Part shown: positions 25,236 through 30,097 of the stretch, in pieces
Position numbering within the stretch: the first letter of the stretch is position 1
Layout: each line of letters opens with the position of its first letter
Assembly: GCA_910585855.1 (NCBI GenBank)
Contig: CAJUGZ010000004.1
Span: forward strand, 1 to 30,097
DNA: 30,097 nt
DNA from: an uncultured Lachnospiraceae bacterium
GTDB taxonomy: Bacteria; Bacillota_A; Clostridia; Lachnospirales; Lachnospiraceae
Direction: 5' to 3'
The notes under the pieces: generated by a model
What the model was told of the DNA's origin: nothing
Seen by the model: the letters and a program-made list of their open reading frames with translations, nothing else
Databases searched by the model: none
Program-made: the position numbers and the translations under genes

Positions 25236-25994
25236 ATGGCAGTTTATGATATTTTTTTAAAAAATCCACATTCTGGACGAATTGCACAGATGATGATAAG
25301 AAATAACAAACGATGTATAGATTATTTATTGGCTAATTATTTTTGTGGAAAAAAACGGATTAAAATGTTGGAAGTAGGACCAGGAAAAGGTTATTTGAAA
25401 GATGCAGTGTTAGGGGGGGAAAAAAGAAAATTTCAATATTATGCAGTAGATAGAAATGAAGCAATTTTGAAAAATCTAAAATTGGAGTCTAGATATACAA
25501 AAGTGGCAGAATTACCAAATATTCATATGGAAGAAAAATTTAATTTGATTTTTGTAGGATATGTAATAGAACATTTGAATAATGGAATTACATTGTATGA
25601 GGCAATTGCTAATTTAAAATCTTTATTAGAGGAAGATGGAATTTTAGTTTTATTATTTCCAGATGCCATGAAACTAGGAATGGAATTTTATAACATTGAT
25701 TATACACATTCATTTCCAACTACAAAAAGGAATGTAAATCAAGCAGTTATTGATAATGGGATGTATGTAAAAAAAGCAATTGATTTGTGTGGTATTTTAT
25801 ATACTAGAAAGGTAGATAGCAGGTTTCAATACTGTATACGATCGAGTATAGCATATTTTTATAGTTATTATTGGCTGAATCGATTTTTTAGTATAGTGTA
25901 TCGGGTTCCTATTTGGAGTTTGAAGAATTTATTTTGGAGAGGGTATGGGCTATTAAAAGAGCCAAATGTGATGTTTATTGTGAAAAAAAAATAG
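25236..25994 (+). CDS. Class I SAM-dependent methyltransferase
   Basis: The 252-residue protein contains the SAM-binding motif I MLEVGPGKGY (44-53), an acidic residue after strand 2 (VDRNE, D72) and FVGYVIEHLNNG, the usual motif before the catalytic strand in sugar and small-molecule methyltransferases. It may methylate a sugar of the polymer or its non-reducing end, a known way to cap ABC-exported chains; this is inference. The start is decided by AAGGAGG at 25222-25228, seven bases before the ATG; a TTG at 25209 is in frame but precedes that site. Confidence 0.85.
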   Translation: MAVYDIFLKNPHSGRIAQMMIRNNKRCIDYLLANYFCGKKRIKMLEVGPGKGYLKDAVLGGEKRKFQYYAVDRNEAILKNLKLESRYTKVAELPNIHMEEKFNLIFVGYVIEHLNNGITLYEAIANLKSLLEEDGILVLLFPDAMKLGMEFYNIDYTHSFPTTKRNVNQAVIDNGMYVKKAIDLCGILYTRKVDSRFQYCIRSSIAYFYSYYWLNRFFSIVYRVPIWSLKNLFWRGYGLLKEPNVMFIVKKK

Positions 25995-26083
25995 ATGAAA
26001 AAAGTAATAACGAATAATGTTAAGTTAAATAGAAAAATAAGGGAGTAAACTTGACATTACCTAATTAAAAAAGGAGCGAAAAA

Positions 26084-27148
26084 ATGAATAAAATTAAAGT
26101 AGCTATTATAGGAGCTGGAAATATTTCCAATACCAGACATATTCCCGGGTTATTGTTACAAAAAGAATTTTTTGAAATTGTAGGTGTAATAAGTGATGAA
26201 TCGAAGAAAATTGTAAAAACAAAGAAAAAATATAAGTTTATTCAAAATGTATTTTGTCTAGATAAAAAGAAAGAGTATTTTCCACAATTACAAGCATGTA
26301 ATTGGCTGAAACAAGTAGATGCAGTAATTATTGGAACACCCCCAAAACAACATTATCCGTTAGTAAAGGCATGTTTATTGTTAGAGAAACATGTTTTAGT
26401 TGAAAAACCTATGATGATGAATGTAATAGAATGTGAAGAAGTTAACCAATTAGCAGAGGAAAGGAAACGAGTATTATATGTCATGCATTCTTTTCAATTT
26501 TCTAATGGGATGATTCGATTAAAACAATTGTTTGATGAAAAGCAATTGGGGGAGATAAAATCTATATTAGAATTGCAGCTTTCAAATCGGCAGAGAAGAT
26601 TACCAATTTGGTATAATGAGTTACCATTTGGTTTATATTATGATGAAGCGGCACATTTTTTTTATGGAGCTCGTAAATTTGGTGGAAAATTAAAAGTATT
26701 AAATGCACATGCGCAATTTAATGAAGGAAATGATGCTACACCAAGATTTTTAGAAGCTCAATTGTTATCTGGTGAGATACCAGTTCAAATGTATATGAAT
26801 TTTAATTCACCGATTTGTGAATGGGGATTGATTTTGATTGGAGAAAAGAAAATTGCTATTTATGATTATTTTAAGGATATTTTAATTATATTGAAAAATG
26901 ATCAGCAGCATTATGCAAAAGATGTGTTGAAAACATCATTTTCTTTTTTCTTTCAATTTTGGAAAGGATTTATCAAAAATGGATTATCTATGGTAAGAGG
27001 AACTTTGTTATATGGACATGATCGGTGTTTGAAAAAATTTGCAGAAGCAATTCAAATGAAAAAAAGGTGTTTTGAATTAGGAGGTGAATTAGGAAAAGAG
27101 GTTGTGGAAGCAATGAATGAGGTAATTCAATATGCAAAAAAGGAATAA
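26084..27148 (+). CDS. Gfo/Idh/MocA-family oxidoreductase
   Basis: The 354-residue protein has the NAD(P) loop VAIIGAGNIS (6-15) and the family marker VLVEKPMM (104-111, with K108). YYDEAAHFFYGARKFGG holds the conserved Asp and His near the active site. Members of glycan loci oxidise or reduce nucleotide sugars or their precursors. The substrate here is unknown. The start has AAGGAG a few bases ahead. It is the last gene in the AT-rich segment. Confidence 0.9.
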   Translation: MNKIKVAIIGAGNISNTRHIPGLLLQKEFFEIVGVISDESKKIVKTKKKYKFIQNVFCLDKKKEYFPQLQACNWLKQVDAVIIGTPPKQHYPLVKACLLLEKHVLVEKPMMMNVIECEEVNQLAEERKRVLYVMHSFQFSNGMIRLKQLFDEKQLGEIKSILELQLSNRQRRLPIWYNELPFGLYYDEAAHFFYGARKFGGKLKVLNAHAQFNEGNDATPRFLEAQLLSGEIPVQMYMNFNSPICEWGLILIGEKKIAIYDYFKDILIILKNDQQHYAKDVLKTSFSFFFQFWKGFIKNGLSMVRGTLLYGHDRCLKKFAEAIQMKKRCFELGGELGKEVVEAMNEVIQYAKKE

Positions 27149-27153
27149 GATTA

Positions 27154-27183
27154 TTGTGGAAAAGTAATGTGATAAACTAATAT
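27154..27183 (+). promoter_or_regulatory. Possible promoter before the last two glycan genes
   Basis: TTGTGG (27154-27159) and TAATAT (27178-27183) are separated by 18 bases in a 138-base gap. After it come two overlapping small hairpins that cannot form together: AGCAAC/GTTGCT (27203-27220) and CACTCT/AGAGTG (27208-27232). The boxes are only moderate, so the promoter is tentative. Confidence 0.3.
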
Positions 27184-27286
27184 ATCATAATTAAAATATG
27201 GAAGCAACACTCTGGTTGCTATTGAAAGAGTGATGAAAGTAAGTAACAGATGAAACAAGGGTGTAAAGTTCAATAGAGGAGAAAAA

Positions 27287-28246
27287 ATGGATAAAATTGC
27301 AGTATTAATTCCATGTTTTAACGAGAGTCAAACGATTGAAAAAGTAATAAAAGATTATAGACAAGTTCTGCCGGAAGCGATGATTTATGTATATGATAAT
27401 AATTCATCAGATGGCACAGATAGAATTGCAGAGGCAGCGGGAGCAGTGGTGCGGTATGAATTTCAGCAGGGAAAGGGAAATGTAATACGTAGAATGTTCC
27501 GAGAGATTGAAGCAGAATGTTATATTATAACGGATGGAGATGATACCTACCCAGCAGAGAGAGCAAGGGAAATGACAGATTTGGTTTTAAATAAAAAAGC
27601 AGATATGGTAGTAGGAGATCGATTGAGTTCGACTTATTTTAATGAGAATAAAAGACCATTTCATAATATAGGAAATACAATAGTTCGCTGGAGTATTAAT
27701 CATTTATTTAAAAGTAATATACGGGATATCATGACTGGCTATCGAGCGTTTAGCTATGAATTTGTAAAAACGTTTCCGGTACTTTCCAAAGGGTTTGAAA
27801 TTGAAACAGAGATGAGTATTCATGCAGTGGATAAAAATATGCTGATTGAAAATGTAGTAATTGATTATCGGGACAGACCGGAAGGAAGCGTATCGAAATT
27901 AAATACATATTCGGACGGAATGAAAGTAATTTTTACGATTATTCGTTTATTCCGTATTTATAAGCCAATGCATTTTTTTACAGGAGTTTTTGCCGTATTG
28001 ATTTTATTGGCAACTGTATTTTTTATACCAGTTTTGCTGACTTATATGCAGACAGGAGAAGTTCCTAATTTTCCGACTTTAATTGTATGTGGATTTGTGG
28101 TAATGGCAGCAATTCAGTCGCTGTTTTCCGGGCTTATTTTATCAACGATAAAACAAAAAAATAGACAGGATTTTGAAATTGAGGTACAAAAGGCTTATCG
28201 GGATAAAATAAGAATACAAAAGGAAGAGAAAAAGATAGAAAGTTAA
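27287..28246 (+). CDS. GT2 polyprenyl-phosphate glycosyltransferase with membrane anchor
   Basis: This 319-residue DPM1-like enzyme has VLIPCFNESQTI, YDNNSSDGT (D37) and the metal site TDGDDTYPA (D83, D85). FEIETEMSIHA and DYRDRPEGSVSKL are typical of the undecaprenyl-phosphate sugar synthase branch. Two membrane helices follow (about 228-252 and 261-283). It would supply lipid-linked sugar to the membrane transferase encoded next. Base composition is again higher in GC, like the front half of the locus, which suggests that it belongs to the conserved part. A ribosome site (GAGGAG) lies close to the ATG. Confidence 0.9.
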   Translation: MDKIAVLIPCFNESQTIEKVIKDYRQVLPEAMIYVYDNNSSDGTDRIAEAAGAVVRYEFQQGKGNVIRRMFREIEAECYIITDGDDTYPAERAREMTDLVLNKKADMVVGDRLSSTYFNENKRPFHNIGNTIVRWSINHLFKSNIRDIMTGYRAFSYEFVKTFPVLSKGFEIETEMSIHAVDKNMLIENVVIDYRDRPEGSVSKLNTYSDGMKVIFTIIRLFRIYKPMHFFTGVFAVLILLATVFFIPVLLTYMQTGEVPNFPTLIVCGFVVMAAIQSLFSGLILSTIKQKNRQDFEIEVQKAYRDKIRIQKEEKKIES

Positions 28247-28299
28247 AAAATTGGTTTTGGGGGAAGATAGGATAGAGAAAAAATGGAAAGAAGGATACT

Positions 28300-29532
28300 A
28301 TGAAAAAAGAAGCAAATTTTGAAGAGTTTATAAAAAGATTTATTATTGTAGTTCTTTTGGGATTATTATTAGGAAATTTGTTGGTTGGGTTTTACGGGTT
28401 TCTTAGCAAAGGAAGCGAAAATCCAGATGATTTTATTATGCGTTATCGGGAAAGCAAATATCTTTTAAAAGGAATCAGTCCGTTTGATGTTATCTTAGGA
28501 AAAGCGGAGGTTGATTTAGAAATAGGAACTTTATGGGATGTAGCGGGATATACGCCATGGGGAATGGCTTGTGGGATGTGGTTTAATTTTGCATTTCTTT
28601 CAGAAAAATATGCTAGAGGGATGTTTTTAATTTTATATATCAGTGTTATGTTGTTGGCAGCATTTGTGACTTATCGGATTGTTTCAAAGGAATATTCTAA
28701 AAAAATTAGTATAATAATTACGCTAATAGTATTAGTTATTCCCGGATGGAGTACAGGGCTGACTTGGCTAAATGCAGGAGCAGTGTTTGGAGCATTGCTT
28801 TATTTTAGTGTATTAATATTAGATGAAAAACCTGTTCTTGCAGGAATATTGATAGGAATTGCGGCAACAAAACCGCAGTTGGCAGCACCTTTTTATCTGG
28901 CATTATTGCTAAAAAAGAAGTGGAAGGTATTTGCTATCGCTGCTTTTGTACCTATTGCGGCATGGGGAATGGCATTGATTTTAACAAAAACATCGCCGCT
29001 TTATATTTTGCAGCAGTTTTTGGGGCTTACAGATGAATTGATTGGATCGCTAGGAAATTGGATTACCAGTTTAGATGTATACTATAATTTATATTTTGGA
29101 GGAGATACATTACAGAGAATTGGTATGTTTTTATGTATTTTATTCGCATTATATATATGGGGACTTATGATAAAAAATGGAGTAAAAGATAATTTATCAT
29201 TTTTTTCTGTAGCTGCTCTATTAAGTGGTATGTGGACTTATTCTCAATCACATGACAGAACTGTATTGATGATTGTAATTCTTTGTATGGTAATTCGGTT
29301 TAAACGATTGATTTGTTGTAGAAAAAAATATTTATTAATAATTGGAGTATTTCTTACTTCTTGTATTATGGACAGTGAAAGACTTGCACAGATGCAGTCA
29401 AGTGTAATGGCAATAGGAAATAATCCGGTACGATTTTATGATTTATTGAAATATATAATATGGATTGCTATTTTGCTTTTTATAGCGTCTGTTTCGACAG
29501 AGGAATTATTTGATAAGAAAATAGAAAATTAG
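28300..29532 (+). CDS. GT87-like (DUF2029) polytopic membrane glycosyltransferase
   Basis: The 410-residue protein has about ten membrane helices. The first outer loop holds the acidic DDFIMRYRESKYLLKG motif near residue 42, typical of polyprenyl-phosphate-dependent GT-C enzymes. IGIAATKPQLAAPFYLALLL matches the K-P-x-L motif of GT87 proteins. It likely adds a sugar to the exported polymer on the outer face of the membrane, using the donor made by the preceding GT2. No terminator is apparent after it. Confidence 0.78.
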   Translation: MKKEANFEEFIKRFIIVVLLGLLLGNLLVGFYGFLSKGSENPDDFIMRYRESKYLLKGISPFDVILGKAEVDLEIGTLWDVAGYTPWGMACGMWFNFAFLSEKYARGMFLILYISVMLLAAFVTYRIVSKEYSKKISIIITLIVLVIPGWSTGLTWLNAGAVFGALLYFSVLILDEKPVLAGILIGIAATKPQLAAPFYLALLLKKKWKVFAIAAFVPIAAWGMALILTKTSPLYILQQFLGLTDELIGSLGNWITSLDVYYNLYFGGDTLQRIGMFLCILFALYIWGLMIKNGVKDNLSFFSVAALLSGMWTYSQSHDRTVLMIVILCMVIRFKRLICCRKKYLLIIGVFLTSCIMDSERLAQMQSSVMAIGNNPVRFYDLLKYIIWIAILLFIASVSTEELFDKKIEN

Positions 29533-29642
29533 AAATTACTTGATTTCATTATTGTAAAAGTCCTAATAGTATCTATAATAAAATAGTAAAATTTTTGCAT
29601 ATAGTATATATTGCATAAATACGCTAACTTTTTTTACAAAAA
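29533..29642. other. AT-rich gap after the glycan locus
   Basis: The gap has no gene and no convincing T-tailed hairpin. An imperfect palindrome, TGCATATAGTATATATTGCA (29596-29615), is the only symmetry. It leads directly into the hairpin element that follows. Confidence 0.4.
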
Positions 29643-29898
29643 GGATGCCAGAGATGGTTTGCTTATTTCCTTTGCCTGTTTTGCTTAGAATGATAAGAAA
29701 GTCGAAAGACTTTGTATTTAGGTACATCTAGTCGGATGAATCGAGTTTCAATTTGCCCTTATTGCAGACGAAGGAAACAAGCAAATTATATTTGGCTGTA
29801 AGTGGCTGATAATAGAAAATATGAAACAGTATGAAAGATACTTTTTATTCAAAAAAACAAGAAATTATAGGCAAAGGAAACGAGGTTACCGCTTCTGG
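29643..29898 (+). ncRNA. Hairpin element D (third full copy, more diverged)
   Basis: The ends pair: CCAGA (29648-29652) with TCTGG (29894-29898), and TTTCCTTTGCCT (29666-29677) perfectly with 29869-29880. The internal region follows element A in order: GATAAGAAAGTC..AAGACT, then CATCTAGTCGGATGAA, then CAATTTGCCCTTATT. The inner hairpin is degenerate but may remain around AGTATGAAAGATACT. Its outer stem belongs to the same sequence type as copy 0 at the window start. It ends five bases before the Rpn stop codon. Confidence 0.5.
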
Positions 29899-29903
29899 AT
29901 ATT

Positions 29904-30097
29904 TTATACTGTTTGAAGTTTTGCAAGCTGTTCTACATCCTCAGTTTTAAGACCAGAATATTTTGCAATTTTATCAATGGATAATTCCCCGTCCTGTAAC
30001 ATTCGAAGTGCTGTTTCCTTTTGGCTTTGACTAATGCCCTGACTAATACCCTGACTAATACCTTGATTTAAAATGGTTCTTGCACTTGTTTCAATCA
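29904..30097 (-). CDS. Rpn-family PD-(D/E)xK nuclease/putative transposase, C-terminal end (partial)
   Basis: The last 63 codons of a - strand gene, which enters from beyond the right edge, end at TAA (29904-29906). The tail LRMLQDGELSIDKIAKYSGLKTEDVEQLAKL is a small helix-turn-helix-like end typical of Rpn (PDDEXK transposase) proteins in gut Clostridia. It is preceded by a low-complexity QGIS-repeat linker. The nuclease domain itself is outside the window, so activity cannot be judged. Rpn proteins are linked to recombination and defence. Confidence 0.72.
   Translation of the reverse strand, partial: IETSARTILNQGISQGISQGISQSQKETALRMLQDGELSIDKIAKYSGLKTEDVEQLAKLQTV
30029..30064 (-). repeat. 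Three 12-bp tandem repeats in the Rpn-family gene
   Basis: Units at 30029-30040, 30041-30052 and 30053-30064 differ by one base each at most two sites and encode QGIS/SQG repeats. In-frame changes in unit number would lengthen or shorten the linker without breaking the gene. Such variable linkers are common in this family. Confidence 0.75.

Overview
The window looks like part of the chromosome of an AT-rich, low-GC Gram-positive anaerobe, most likely a gut Clostridium-class bacterium near the Lachnospiraceae. The grounds are strong AGGAGG-type ribosome sites, the codon style, a GH43 xylan-type glycosidase, and an Rpn-family nuclease tail of a type common in that family. Nothing here fixes the species. 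Almost every gene is on the + strand.

Layout. (1) 1-1850: the end of a repeat element, a clear sigma-A promoter, a GH43 glycosidase and its terminator. (2) 1857-3222: 1.3 kb without a credible gene, occupied by two long-hairpin elements in inverted orientation, bounded by inverted copies of a 21-bp near-palindrome. (3) 3223-4584: a TnpB/Cas12-like protein whose RuvC catalytic residues appear to be lost. (4) 4794-29532: a large surface-glycan locus. (5) 29533-30097: another hairpin element and the 3' end of an Rpn-family gene on the - strand.

Glycan locus. Two GT4 transferases and a GT8 transferase are followed by an ABC exporter of Wzm/Wzt type. The permease carries an extra extracytoplasmic domain. 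The ATPase is fused to a degenerate copy of the glycosyltransferase encoded next to it. A two-module GT4/WsaF-like transferase and a 1094-residue DUF2142 membrane protein follow; the latter repeats the permease's extracytoplasmic domain. Inside this DUF2142 gene, near 15.65 kb, base composition drops sharply and stays AT-rich until about 27.3 kb, which suggests an exchanged, strain-specific segment. That segment holds a polyprenyl-phosphate GT2 with its DUF2304 partner, a cassette for a CMP-activated acidic sugar (cytidylyltransferase, frameshifted DRE-TIM aldolase, KdsC-like phosphatase, sialyltransferase-like transferase), a Wzx-like flippase, a GT4, a methyltransferase and a Gfo/Idh/MocA oxidoreductase. 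The locus ends, at higher GC again, with a DPM1-like GT2 and a GT87-like membrane transferase.

How it may work (inference). Cytoplasmic transferases build a lipid-linked chain that the Wzm/Wzt pair exports, with the fused pseudo-transferase and the extracytoplasmic domains recognising the cargo. The two polyprenyl-phosphate GT2 enzymes feed the membrane-embedded DUF2142 and GT87 enzymes, which decorate the chain outside. The CMP-sugar cassette adds a charged cap or branch. The most unusual parts are the putatively nuclease-dead TnpB homologue beside covarying hairpin elements, and the Wzt-pseudoglycosyltransferase fusion.
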